From: Chitinimonas_A lacunae
Lineage (GTDB): Bacteria > Pseudomonadota > Gammaproteobacteria > Burkholderiales > Chitinimonadaceae
Length of the DNA: 64,000 bases
NCBI RefSeq assembly: GCF_042650885.1
Contig: NZ_JBHSBU010000001.1
Coordinates: 4,464,001 to 4,528,000 of the forward strand
Direction of reading: 5' to 3'
The notes under the pieces: model-generated
Database searches by the model: none
What the model was told of the DNA's origin: nothing
The model's input: the letters and a program-made list of their open reading frames with translations, nothing else
Translations under genes and position numbers: made by a program
In this document: positions 7,991 through 16,010 of the stretch, piece by piece
Position numbering within the stretch: the stretch's first letter is position 1
How the letters are laid out: every line of letters starts with the position of its first letter

Positions 7991-10132
7991 ATGAAGCGTC
8001 AGACCCCTCCGATTCGCCACCTTGTCAAGCCGGCCCTGGGCCTCTTGGCCTTCGCCCCGCTTGCCACGCTGGCGGCCGAGACCAAGACTGACTCCCTGCC
8101 CGAAGTCCGGGTGACCGAACAGCGCGACGCCGACCGCAGCAATAGCGGTTACTACGGCGGCGGCGTCACCAACGTCGGTCGTACCCCGCAGCAGCAGCGC
8201 GATATTCCGCAATCCACCGTGACGGTGACGCAGCAACTGATCAAGGATCAGGGTGACAAGACGGTCAAGGATGCCCTGCGCAATGTGTCGGGCCTGACGT
8301 TCAACGCCGGCGAAGGCGGCCGTACCGGTGACAACCTGACGCTGCGCGGCTTTGCTGCCTATTCCGACCTGTATGTCGATGGCCTGCGCGATATTGGTCA
8401 ATACAACCGCGATCTGTTCTTTGTCGACCAGGTCGAAGTGCTGCGCGGCCCGGCTTCGATGCTGTTCGGTCGCGGCTCGACCGGTGGCGTGATCAACCAG
8501 ACCGCCAAGGAAGCCTTCCTCGGCTGGAAGACCGAAGCGAGCGCCACGGTCGGCACCGACAGCTACTACCGGGCCACCATGGACTGGAACCACAAGCTGT
8601 CCGACCACAACGCCCTGCGCATCAATGCCATGGCCACCGACGCCGGCAGCTTCCGCGAAGGCGCCGAGCAAAAGCGCTGGGGTTTTGCCCCGACCGTGAC
8701 TTTCGGTCTGCGCACCAATACCCAGATCACGGCTTCCTGGGTCTATATGAAGGAAGACAATGTGCCCGACTATGGCGTGCCGTATTACAACGGCCGCCCG
8801 ATCGACCGCTGGGACACCTTCTATGGCCTGTCTGACGCTGATTACGAAAAGACCGATACCCATATCGGTACGCTGCGTATCCAACACAAGTTCAGCCCCG
8901 ACCTCCAGCTCAAGAACACCCTGCGCTACGGCAGCTATGAGCGTGAAGTCTGGCCGACCGCCCCGCGCCTCAATCTTGCCAGCACCGGTGGCGTACTGAC
9001 CGACCAGACGGTGATCACCCGTGGCCGCCCCGGCCGCCAAGGCGACGATACGGTGTGGAGCAACCAGACCGATCTGCTGTTCAACTTCACCACCGGCGCC
9101 GTCAAGCACCAGGTGCTGAGCGCGCTCGAACTCGGCCGCGAAGATTCCTGGACCTCGCGCTGGACCGGCCCGACGATTCCGAACGCCACCGTGGGCAACC
9201 CGAACAACCGGCCGGTACTGCCGGCGATGGTGCGTATCCCGGGCAGTGAGACCGACTTCACCGCCGACACCGTGTCGCTGATGCTGCAAGACACCATGAC
9301 CCTGGCGCCGCAGTGGAAGCTGGTGGCCGGTCTGCGCTGGGACCGCTTCGAGGGTGAATACCGCCGCAAGCTGTGGGACGCACGCGGCAATCTGACCCGC
9401 GACGACTACTCGCGCACCGACCGGGTCTGGAGCGGCCGCAGCGGTCTGCTGTACCAGCCCGACCAGAAGCAGAGCTATTACCTGAGCTGGGGCACCTCGT
9501 TCAACCCGTCGGGCGAGGCTTACGCGCTTGATCCGCGCGGCGCCAATACCCCGCCGGAAAAGAACCGCAATATTGAAATCGGCGCCAAGCTCGACCTGCT
9601 CGACGGCGATCTGGCGCTCCATGGCGCGCTCTATCGCACCGAGAAGACCAACGAGCGCAATACCGACCCGCTGATCCCCGATGTCTACCTGCTGTCGGGT
9701 AAGCGTCATACCGACGGTATCGAAATCGAAGTGGCCGGTCGGATCACCGAAGACTGGCTGGTCTACAGCAGCGTGGCGCTGATGCGCGGCCGCATCGACC
9801 GTGCGCTCGATCCGGCCCAGCAAGGCAAGCGCTCCATCAACACCCCGCGCTACACTGCCAGCCTGTGGACCGACTATCGCATCGGTCACGGCTGGAAGGT
9901 CGGCGGTGGCGTCAACGCCGTCGGCAAGCGCTACACCAGTCTGGCCAATACCACCAATATTCCGGCCTATACCGTGTGGAATGCGATGGCGGCCTATGAG
10001 ACCCGCAACTGGGACATCCAGCTCAACCTGAACAATATCGGCGACGAGCGCGCGTTTGAGAACCTGTATGGTGGCCACGCCGTGCCGGGGGCAGGCCGCA
10101 GCGCCCAGTTGATGGGCACCTATCGCTTCTAA
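7991..10132 (+). CDS. fiu: TonB-dependent catecholate siderophore receptor (Fiu-like)
   Basis: A 713-residue outer-membrane receptor. It has a signal peptide ending near residue 28, a TonB-box region (LPEVRVTEQ), a plug domain (about 45-165, with VEVLRGPASMLFGRGSTGG) and a 22-strand barrel ending in a C-terminal Phe (MGTYRF). It should import a ferric catecholate-type siderophore using TonB energy. AAGAGG lies ten bases upstream of the chosen ATG; the frame stays open slightly further upstream. A Fur box lies ahead and piuC follows, as in E. coli fiu-ybiX. The exact siderophore cannot be read from sequence. Confidence 0.9.
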   Translation: MKRQTPPIRHLVKPALGLLAFAPLATLAAETKTDSLPEVRVTEQRDADRSNSGYYGGGVTNVGRTPQQQRDIPQSTVTVTQQLIKDQGDKTVKDALRNVSGLTFNAGEGGRTGDNLTLRGFAAYSDLYVDGLRDIGQYNRDLFFVDQVEVLRGPASMLFGRGSTGGVINQTAKEAFLGWKTEASATVGTDSYYRATMDWNHKLSDHNALRINAMATDAGSFREGAEQKRWGFAPTVTFGLRTNTQITASWVYMKEDNVPDYGVPYYNGRPIDRWDTFYGLSDADYEKTDTHIGTLRIQHKFSPDLQLKNTLRYGSYEREVWPTAPRLNLASTGGVLTDQTVITRGRPGRQGDDTVWSNQTDLLFNFTTGAVKHQVLSALELGREDSWTSRWTGPTIPNATVGNPNNRPVLPAMVRIPGSETDFTADTVSLMLQDTMTLAPQWKLVAGLRWDRFEGEYRRKLWDARGNLTRDDYSRTDRVWSGRSGLLYQPDQKQSYYLSWGTSFNPSGEAYALDPRGANTPPEKNRNIEIGAKLDLLDGDLALHGALYRTEKTNERNTDPLIPDVYLLSGKRHTDGIEIEVAGRITEDWLVYSSVALMRGRIDRALDPAQQGKRSINTPRYTASLWTDYRIGHGWKVGGGVNAVGKRYTSLANTTNIPAYTVWNAMAAYETRNWDIQLNLNNIGDERAFENLYGGHAVPGAGRSAQLMGTYRF

Positions 10133-10252
10133 GACAAACTTCTAATTATCCTGTCTCGGATAAGCAAGGAAACTTGCTACAAGTAACGTATTCTTAGTCT
10201 TCCGAAGGCAGCTTAGTTAGTAGAGTCATCCACCGGTACCTGTCCGGATACC

Positions 10253-10280
10253 ACCCCGGTCGACTTAGGTCGGCCGGGGT
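10253..10280 (+). other. Strong intercistronic hairpin
   Basis: ACCCCGGTCGAC pairs with GTCGGCCGGGGT around TTAG (12-bp stem, one G-T pair). It lies between the receptor and VOC genes. With no T-tract it is more likely to attenuate readthrough or protect the receptor message than to end transcription completely. Confidence 0.5.
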
Positions 10281-10315
10281 CTGTCCGTTCAAGGCGGCCG
10301 TCTCAAGGAGGTTTC

Positions 10316-10669
10316 ATGGCTTTCCGTCTGCTCAACGCCATCCCCAAGCTCGCCAGCCTCGATCTGGTGCGTTCGCTGGAGTTCTTCGGCAAGCTCGGTT
10401 TTGAAGTGCAACAGCCGACGGCCGACTACGGCCTGATCTGGCGCGATGAGGTGGAAATCCACTTCTGGCTGTGCAACGACCCGAGCATTCCGCGCGCGAC
10501 TGCCTGCCGGATCGAAGTCGAGTCGATCGACGAATTGGCCGACCTGCTGGAGCGCCATGGCGCCCTGTCCGAACACGGCCGGCCGGCGCTGCGGCCCTGG
10601 GGCTATCGCGAATGCCATCTGTACGACCCGGACGGCAATCTGGTCACCTTTGCCGAGTCGGCCCGCTAG
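10316..10669 (+). CDS. VOC-fold (glyoxalase/bleomycin-resistance-like) protein
   Basis: A 117-residue single VOC domain containing LASLDLVRSLEFFGKLGFEV near the start and a C-terminal YDPDGNLVTFAES. It has the size of bleomycin-resistance-type proteins, which act as a dimer with ligand or metal at the interface. An AAGGAGG site sits seven bases upstream of the ATG. It lies between the Fiu-like receptor and piuC, with eight bases to piuC, so a role linked to iron or siderophore chemistry is possible. That role is inference from context only. Confidence 0.8.
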   Translation: MAFRLLNAIPKLASLDLVRSLEFFGKLGFEVQQPTADYGLIWRDEVEIHFWLCNDPSIPRATACRIEVESIDELADLLERHGALSEHGRPALRPWGYRECHLYDPDGNLVTFAESAR

Positions 10670-10677
10670 GAGTCCCC

Positions 10678-11358
10678 ATGCTGCTGCATGTTCCTGCTGT
10701 CCTTGACGCCACCGAGCTGTCGCGCTGTCGCGACCTGCTGGCCGCGGCCGACTGGGCCGATGGCCGGATCACCGCCGGCACTCAGTCGGCCCGTGAGAAA
10801 CGTAATCTGCAACTGCCCGAATCGGCGCCGCAATTGAGTGAATTGCGCACGATCGTCGAGTCGGCGCTGGCTCGCCACGGCCTGTTTTTTTCGGCCGCGC
10901 TGCCGGCCCGCATCTATCCGCCCTTGTTCAACCGCTATGAAGGCGGGATGGACTTCGGCGACCATATCGACAATGCCATGCGTCAACTGCCCCAAGGCGG
11001 CTGGCTGCGCACCGATCTGAGCGCCACGCTGTTTCTGTGCGAGCCCGACGACTACGACGGCGGTGAACTGCGTATCGACGACCGTTTTGCCGAGCATTGG
11101 GTCAAGCTGCCTGCGGGCGATCTGGTGCTGTATCCAGCGACCACGGTCCACCGGGTCGAGCCGGTGACGCGTGGGGTGAGGCTGGCCAGCTTTTTCTGGA
11201 TCCAGAGCCTGGTGCGCGATGTGGGCGAGCGTGCCTTGCTGTTCGATATGGATCTCGCGCTGTCGCGACTGCGCGGCGAATTGGGCGAGCGGCAGGAATT
11301 GGTCGAGCTGACCGGCGTCTACCACAATCTGCTGCGGCGCTGGGGTGGGCCGCACTGA
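10678..11358 (+). CDS. piuC: PKHD-type 2-oxoglutarate/Fe(II) hydroxylase PiuC/YbiX
   Basis: A 226-residue cytosolic dioxygenase of the PiuC/YbiX family. The iron-binding triad is visible as H96-x-D98 (FGDHIDNA) and H158 (TTVHRVEPV), with R168 as the likely 2-oxoglutarate contact. Length is normal for the family. Family members are usually Fur-regulated and adjacent to a TonB siderophore receptor, as here. The substrate is not established. I chose the ATG eight bases after the VOC stop; the TAGGAG covering that stop supplies the ribosome site. A longer open frame upstream overlaps the VOC gene and is a shadow. Confidence 0.93.
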   Translation: MLLHVPAVLDATELSRCRDLLAAADWADGRITAGTQSAREKRNLQLPESAPQLSELRTIVESALARHGLFFSAALPARIYPPLFNRYEGGMDFGDHIDNAMRQLPQGGWLRTDLSATLFLCEPDDYDGGELRIDDRFAEHWVKLPAGDLVLYPATTVHRVEPVTRGVRLASFFWIQSLVRDVGERALLFDMDLALSRLRGELGERQELVELTGVYHNLLRRWGGPH

Positions 11359-11389
11359 AATGAAAATAATATGTAATAGGTCTGCAAGT

Positions 11390-11429
11390 ATGGAAGATGA
11401 GTATTTATATAAATAAATAAATCTTCCAT
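11390..11429 (+). terminator. Probable hairpin terminator after piuC
   Basis: ATGGAAGAT (11390-11398) pairs with ATCTTCCAT (11421-11429) around an AT-rich loop and is followed by TCTCTTCTTTC. The weak T-tract makes termination likely but not certain. Confidence 0.5.
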
Positions 11430-11564
11430 TCTCTTCTTTCGATTCCTCCGCGATGGCTGCAAAGGCTGCGCGTCCATCGAGGCGCTGCTTGTTGGCGGGA
11501 GGACGAGCCGGCAATCGGGCTTTTTCAGCGCGACCGGTTCCGGTTCGGACCCTGAGTTTGGCAG

Positions 11565-11594
11565 GGTGCGTTAGACCGAAGGTCGTAACGCACC
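11565..11594. repeat. 30-bp extragenic palindrome
   Basis: GGTGCGTTA, GACC, GAA, GGTC, g, TAACGCACC: 9-bp outer arms and a 4-bp inner stem. It resembles the GGTGCGTTA...TAACGCACC extragenic palindromes I know from other proteobacteria. Only one copy was seen here. Confidence 0.5.
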
Positions 11595-11774
11595 GTTGCC
11601 GCCGTCCTCGCTGACGATCACGCGACAGCAGGTGTTGGAAGCCCGGTGCCTTATACCGCTTTGCGGCTCAGGGGACTCTACGGCTCCGTCGATTCGGACA
11701 CCGCAGTGCTTGATGAAACCGCCTCGGCCTCTTGCAAGGCATTGAGGGGTTGTTGATTGAAAGTCAAGCATTTG

Positions 11775-11803
11775 GCGTAACTACTTGTGTTTGTAAGTTA
11801 CGC
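11775..11803 (+). promoter_or_regulatory. Operator-like inverted repeat upstream of the HTH gene
   Basis: GCGTAACT (11775-11782) and AGTTACGC (11796-11803) are a perfect 8-bp inverted repeat, 31 bases before the HTH start. The placement suits autoregulation. Confidence 0.4.
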
Positions 11804-11834
11804 TGCGACTTAACCATCCCGTTACTGTTTGGGG

Positions 11835-12257
11835 ATGTCAAATGTTAAGCAGGAATTTGCGAAAAGGTTACGCGAGGCGATGGAGCGGCTGCATTACACG
11901 CCCACGCCTGCCGTGCTGGAGCGCGAGTTCAATCAACGTTATTGGGGCAAAGGCGTCACCCTGCATGGGGTGAGACGCTGGCTGCGTGGCGAGGCTTTGC
12001 CGACCCAGGACAAGCTGGTCGTGCTGGCCGAATGGCTGGGCATGACGCCGCAGGAGTTACGCTACGGTGATGAAGTGGTTAAGCGGATCGAGAGCCGGCG
12101 GCGGCGCTGGGCGCCTGAGCTGGTCTATGGCGAGCGCGAAACCCTGGACGCCTTTCTCGGTCTGCCACCGCCGCAGCGGCGGGTGGTGCGGGAAGTGATC
12201 CTGGCCTTTGCCCGCGCCTATGGCGAAGCCCCGGAGCCCGACGAGGCCGAATCCTGA
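11835..12257 (+). CDS. Small helix-turn-helix transcriptional regulator
   Basis: A 140-residue protein with an HTH-like N-terminal half: KRLREAMERLHYTP, then GVTLHGVRRWLRGEALP as the probable recognition helix, then a helix ending LGMTPQELRYG. The C-terminal half is charged and ends in an acidic tail. A phage-repressor-like regulator is the best reading. The start could be the TTG at 11829 or this ATG; neither has a strong ribosome site. An inverted repeat lies in its promoter region. Its last 40 bases overlap the end of the convergent sterol-desaturase gene. Confidence 0.7.
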   Translation: MSNVKQEFAKRLREAMERLHYTPTPAVLEREFNQRYWGKGVTLHGVRRWLRGEALPTQDKLVVLAEWLGMTPQELRYGDEVVKRIESRRRRWAPELVYGERETLDAFLGLPPPQRRVVREVILAFARAYGEAPEPDEAES

Positions 12258-13468
12258 AGCCCAGACGACGCCTGGGCCGCCACCCGCAGCCAGCACCACA
12301 GCGTGACGGCCAGCACAGCGAAACCGGCTAGCTGCCAGGCCGGTGCAAGCGCGCTGCTCAACGCCAGCCATAAGCCGATTCCCCCCAGACGTGCCCATTC
12401 GAGCGCGGCATAGGGCGGGCGTCGTTCCAGTAGTCCACCGATGATCCACAGCGTCAATCCCAAGGCCGCGCCATAGGCGATATTGGCCATCTGGCCGCGC
12501 GCCGCCACTCCGGCCAGAAAATGCAGTCCGGCCAGATAGGCCAAAGCAAACTGCCACAGCAGATAGCGAGCCAACCCGGCCGGCAAGGGCGGATCGTACT
12601 TGGCGTGCAGCCGTGGATCGTCGAGGCGCTTGCTGTCTGCCAGATCAGCCGGCAACCAGCCCGGCGCCCGCCACCACAAGCGCCAGCGATCGCCCCAGCG
12701 CCGCGTGGCACGGCTGAGCCGGATCAGCTCGCAGTAATAGTGCAGATTGGCCCACAGTGGATTCCAACTGCGCAAAGGACTGCGAATGCCGTAAATCACC
12801 GGCTCTTCCGCCAGCTCCGGCTGGAAGGTACCGAATAACCTGTCCCATAGCATGCTGATGCCGCCGAAATTGCGATCGAGGTAGCGATCATTGCTCCCAT
12901 GATGGACACGATGGTTCGAGGGCGAAGAAAACCAACGGTCGAACCAGCCAAGACTGCCGATATGGCGCGTGTGAATCCAGAACTGGTACAGCAGATTGAT
13001 GGTGGCGGCGCTCAGATAGACCGTCAGCGGCACTCCGCACAAAGCCAGCGGCAGATAGAAGACCCAGCCCAGCAGCCAGGTACTGCCACTCTGGCGCAGC
13101 GCGGTCGAGAGGTTGTATTCCTCGCTTTGATGGTGGACCACATGAGCCGCCCACAGAATATTCACCTGATGACCCAGCCGGTGATGCCAGTAGTACAGAA
13201 AGTCATAGCCAATCAGCGCCAGCAGCCAGGTGCCCCAATGGTCGGCTGGCAGCGACCAGGGTAGCGATTGCTGGATCAACCAATAAGCCAACACCATCAA
13301 CCCACCGGTAAACACCCCCAGACCCGTCGACAGCACGCCCAGGCTGATGCTGCTGATGGCGTCGTTGATCCGGTAGCCGTCGCGACCACGGTAATGGGCT
13401 GCCAGCAGTTCAAGGCCGATCAGCACGACAAACAGCGGAGCCGCGTAGGCGATCAGTTGGTGATCCAT
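12218..13468 (-). CDS. Sterol desaturase / fatty acid hydroxylase family membrane protein
   Basis: A multi-pass membrane diiron enzyme of about 416 residues. The histidine clusters are present in order: WHHRLGH, HVVHHQSEEYN and HRVHHGSND, which ligate the di-iron centre. Around eight hydrophobic segments flank them, including an extra C-terminal membrane region beyond the catalytic core. The substrate, a lipid or sterol-like molecule, cannot be predicted. The start is uncertain: this Met begins the first hydrophobic segment, while the frame can extend to 13546; neither has a clear ribosome site. The 3' end overlaps the convergent HTH gene by 40 bases. Confidence 0.85.
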   Translation of the reverse strand: MDHQLIAYAAPLFVVLIGLELLAAHYRGRDGYRINDAISSISLGVLSTGLGVFTGGLMVLAYWLIQQSLPWSLPADHWGTWLLALIGYDFLYYWHHRLGHQVNILWAAHVVHHQSEEYNLSTALRQSGSTWLLGWVFYLPLALCGVPLTVYLSAATINLLYQFWIHTRHIGSLGWFDRWFSSPSNHRVHHGSNDRYLDRNFGGISMLWDRLFGTFQPELAEEPVIYGIRSPLRSWNPLWANLHYYCELIRLSRATRRWGDRWRLWWRAPGWLPADLADSKRLDDPRLHAKYDPPLPAGLARYLLWQFALAYLAGLHFLAGVAARGQMANIAYGAALGLTLWIIGGLLERRPPYAALEWARLGGIGLWLALSSALAPAWQLAGFAVLAVTLWCWLRVAAQASSGLQDSASSGSGASP

Positions 13469-13631
13469 GGCTGGGAGAGGGGACAGGAGATAAGCGGATG
13501 CTAGTCTGGATTGAGTGATCCAGTGATGATTTTCTGCATTTTGCATTATCTCAATATGTTAGAAGCCATAACTTTAAGATGTTTTTCTGCTATAAAAGAA
13601 AAACCCAAATAAAACTTGTAAGGGACGAAAA

Positions 13632-14057
13632 ATGCCAAATTTCGATTATCGGTTTCTTTCTGTTGATGTTGTTGAGCAGAAAATTGCACAGTTAGAAGAT
13701 AGGTTGGGGAAAGTTAAGAAATCTATTAATGATCAGGGGCTGCTTCAATCTTCTATCGCTGTGCAGGAAGTATGTAAGGAGTCTGCAAGGTTTATTGAGG
13801 AGCTGGCAGATTTGATAAAAGATAGATTGCATCAAATGGCTTGTGATGGTGCATATGATAATCTCTCGTCTATGGAGGTGGAGGCTGGCTTTCAACGAGA
13901 ATTTCTTCAGGTGGTTGAGGATGTAAAATTGATAGCAAAAGATTTTACAAGGGAGATGGCGGCCTCGCTTAAAAATGAAGAGACTACGAGATGGCATGAG
14001 TTGGAAGGGCTGATTCAAAAATCTTTGCAGGGGTTGACTTGCGGAAATAAAAATTAA
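13632..14057 (+). CDS. Hypothetical helical protein (low GC)
   Basis: A 141-residue protein I do not recognise. It is strongly charged and probably helical throughout, with a likely coiled coil at about 14-35 (VEQKIAQLEDRLGKVKK) and long amphipathic helices after it. No signal peptide or membrane segment. Base composition is clearly more AT-rich than the neighbours, with codons such as AAA, GAT and TTT common, which suggests acquisition from elsewhere. TAAGGGACG eight bases upstream of the ATG supplies a ribosome site. No partner gene is evident. Confidence 0.65.
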   Translation: MPNFDYRFLSVDVVEQKIAQLEDRLGKVKKSINDQGLLQSSIAVQEVCKESARFIEELADLIKDRLHQMACDGAYDNLSSMEVEAGFQREFLQVVEDVKLIAKDFTREMAASLKNEETTRWHELEGLIQKSLQGLTCGNKN

Positions 14058-14212
14058 TTCTTGAGACGGTGGAGGTAATAAGGGGGATGAGTTTTCGGGG
14101 TGGCGAATATGTGTATGCAATAATTTTTTGGTTTTCATATAAATTTTTATTTCTGATGGCCTGTTGATGCCGGTACCACTCTCACTATAGTGGAGAGGGA
14201 CGGGAGGATGCG

Positions 14213-15277
14213 ATGCGTTATCTTTTGCTGGCCATCTTGATGCTGTATTCGGTATTGGGGCTTGGGGCGAGCCAGGGGCCGAGTCGGCCTTTTGTGTTCG
14301 ACTCGGGGGTGCCGGCGCAGCGTGGCAAGACCGTGGTCTATATCGCCGAGGATTTACGCAACGGCGGCATCGCCGGCGTGATGCGCGGAATGCGCGAAGC
14401 GGTGGCGGCCATCGGCTGGCGGCTTTATGTGGTCGATGCCCAAGGCAGCGACAGTGGCCGCCATGCCGCCTTCGACGAAGCCCTGGCGCTGCATCCCGAC
14501 GGCGTGGTGATCGGTGGTATGGACGCCGTACGCTACGCCGACGCCATCGCCCGTTTCGAGGATCGCCCGGTCATCGGCTGGCACGCCGGCCCCAATCCCG
14601 GCCCGATTGCCGGCACACCGGTCCGCTTCAACGTCACCACCGATACCGACCAGGTGGCCCGGATGGCTGCCAATGCGGCCGTGGTCCATTCGCGTGGCCG
14701 GGCTGGGGTGGTGATCTTCACCGATTCCAACTTTGCCATCGCCACGCGCAAGACCCAATTGATGGCTGCGGTGATCAAACGTTGCCCAGAATGCGTCCTG
14801 CTCGAAATCCGCGATATCGCCATCTCGCAAAGCCATCTGGAAACCCCCACTGCCGTGCGCGAACTGCTGGCGCGTCATGGTGAGCGCTGGACCCATAGCC
14901 TTGCCATCAACGACATCTACTTCGATCATGCCGAACAGGTCTTCGCCAGCGCCAAATTGCCGCTCTATGGCCGGATTTCCTGCATCTCGGCCGGCGACGG
15001 CAGCGCCTCGGCCTATCAGCGCATCCGTCTGCATCGTTACCAGACGGCGACGGTCTCCGAACCGCTCAACTTCCAAGGCTGGCAGATCGTCGATGAACTG
15101 AACCGACTATTTGCCAACCGTCCCCCGAGCGGTTACGTCACCCCTGCCAAACTGATCACTTTCAGCAATATCAACCGCGACGGCGGCCGCCAATCGCATT
15201 ACGACCCGGAAAATGGCTATCGACAGGCATATCGGGAGATGTGGAGGCGCCAGGAGAGAGTGGAGATGAGTAAATAA
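14213..15277 (+). CDS. Periplasmic sugar-binding-type (type I SBP) protein, orphan
   Basis: A 354-residue protein with a signal peptide ending near GLGAS (residue 20). It has the two-lobe fold typical of LacI-like periplasmic binding proteins: KTVVYIAEDLRNGGIAGVMRG opens lobe one, HPDGVVIGGMD follows, and RAGVVIFTDSNF lies in lobe two. Such proteins feed ABC importers or sensor kinases. No permease, ATPase or kinase is adjacent, so its partner must be elsewhere. GGGAGG sits upstream of the ATG. The ligand is unknown. Confidence 0.75.
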   Translation: MRYLLLAILMLYSVLGLGASQGPSRPFVFDSGVPAQRGKTVVYIAEDLRNGGIAGVMRGMREAVAAIGWRLYVVDAQGSDSGRHAAFDEALALHPDGVVIGGMDAVRYADAIARFEDRPVIGWHAGPNPGPIAGTPVRFNVTTDTDQVARMAANAAVVHSRGRAGVVIFTDSNFAIATRKTQLMAAVIKRCPECVLLEIRDIAISQSHLETPTAVRELLARHGERWTHSLAINDIYFDHAEQVFASAKLPLYGRISCISAGDGSASAYQRIRLHRYQTATVSEPLNFQGWQIVDELNRLFANRPPSGYVTPAKLITFSNINRDGGRQSHYDPENGYRQAYREMWRRQERVEMSK

Positions 15278-15316
15278 GGCAGGTTTTTCAGGCCTGTATT
15301 GGAAAGAGAGTAGTGA

Positions 15317-15937
15317 GTGGGAATTCGATTGAATCTGTATCTGAATAAGCTGAACGATCTGCAATCGCTCTTTTTGCTCTATGCGGAAGACTTTTATGGC
15401 TGGTATGCAGCCAATCGACAGGAATACCCTGGAGAATTTGACGCCCAGGTATTGCCACTCTTGGAAAGCATCCTGGCGGACAAATCGGGAAAATTGCATA
15501 GGAAAACTCCGGAGGAGGCTCGGATTCTGGACCGGGCTGTGACAGATTTCTGGTTTTGCTATTGCGCGAGCCTGGAGCCCTCCGAAGTGAAAGTGGTGGA
15601 AGGCGGCTTCTATGCTTGGCGCTGCCACGACGCACGGGAAATCATCGAAAAATATGCCTCTCGCACGATGCTGCAACGATGGGATTGGATGATAGAAGGC
15701 AGAACGCTGGCACAGACCACGTTCGACCATCAGTTTGTTTCGCCTGAAGATTATCTGTGCTGGATCGGTTATTGGACGCCCGAGGAAATCGCCAGCTTGA
15801 ATGCTGAAATGAAGAAAGTGCGGGAAATGATGAGCGAGGCTGAGTACGAGATGCACCAAATACCGATTGACTGTGTTCAGCGGGCGTTGGGAGTGGCCTT
15901 GGAAAGTCGGATGGGATTGATACTGGACGTTAGCTGA
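15317..15937 (+). CDS. Hypothetical protein
   Basis: A 206-residue cytosolic protein with no family I can name. It is rich in aromatic residues in its first two thirds (FYGWYAANRQEY, FWFCYCASLE, RWDWMIEGRT) and acidic overall. It starts at a GTG with GGAAAGAGAG upstream; the exact start is uncertain. GC content is lower than the flanking core genes. The bidirectional terminator at 15961-15995 follows. Size and composition resemble orphan immunity-type proteins, but there is no toxin gene beside it, so I assign no role. Confidence 0.65.
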   Translation: MGIRLNLYLNKLNDLQSLFLLYAEDFYGWYAANRQEYPGEFDAQVLPLLESILADKSGKLHRKTPEEARILDRAVTDFWFCYCASLEPSEVKVVEGGFYAWRCHDAREIIEKYASRTMLQRWDWMIEGRTLAQTTFDHQFVSPEDYLCWIGYWTPEEIASLNAEMKKVREMMSEAEYEMHQIPIDCVQRALGVALESRMGLILDVS

Positions 15938-15960
15938 AAAAGAGCGCGTCCGTTGCACAA

Positions 15961-15995
15961 CCAAAAAGGGCCGGTGACTTGCCGGCCCTTTTTGG
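15961..15995. terminator. Bidirectional terminator
   Basis: AAAAAGGGCCGG and CCGGCCCTTTTT form a perfect 12-bp stem around TGACTTG. It serves both the upstream hypothetical gene and the convergent pilU. Confidence 0.9.
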
Positions 15996-16010
15996 ATTTT
16001 TCGTATCGGC

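Larger units (their letters stand above)
11430..11834. other. Intergenic region with two inverted repeats
   Basis: No credible gene; a 66-codon minus-strand frame at 11571-11771 has no ribosome site or family. The region holds a near-perfect 30-bp palindrome (11565-11594) and an operator-like repeat (11775-11803) in front of the HTH gene. Confidence 0.5.

Noticed and set aside
7958..10078. 706-codon frame antisense to the TonB receptor
   Set aside because: Shadow of the receptor; His/Gly/Val-rich composition with no family features.
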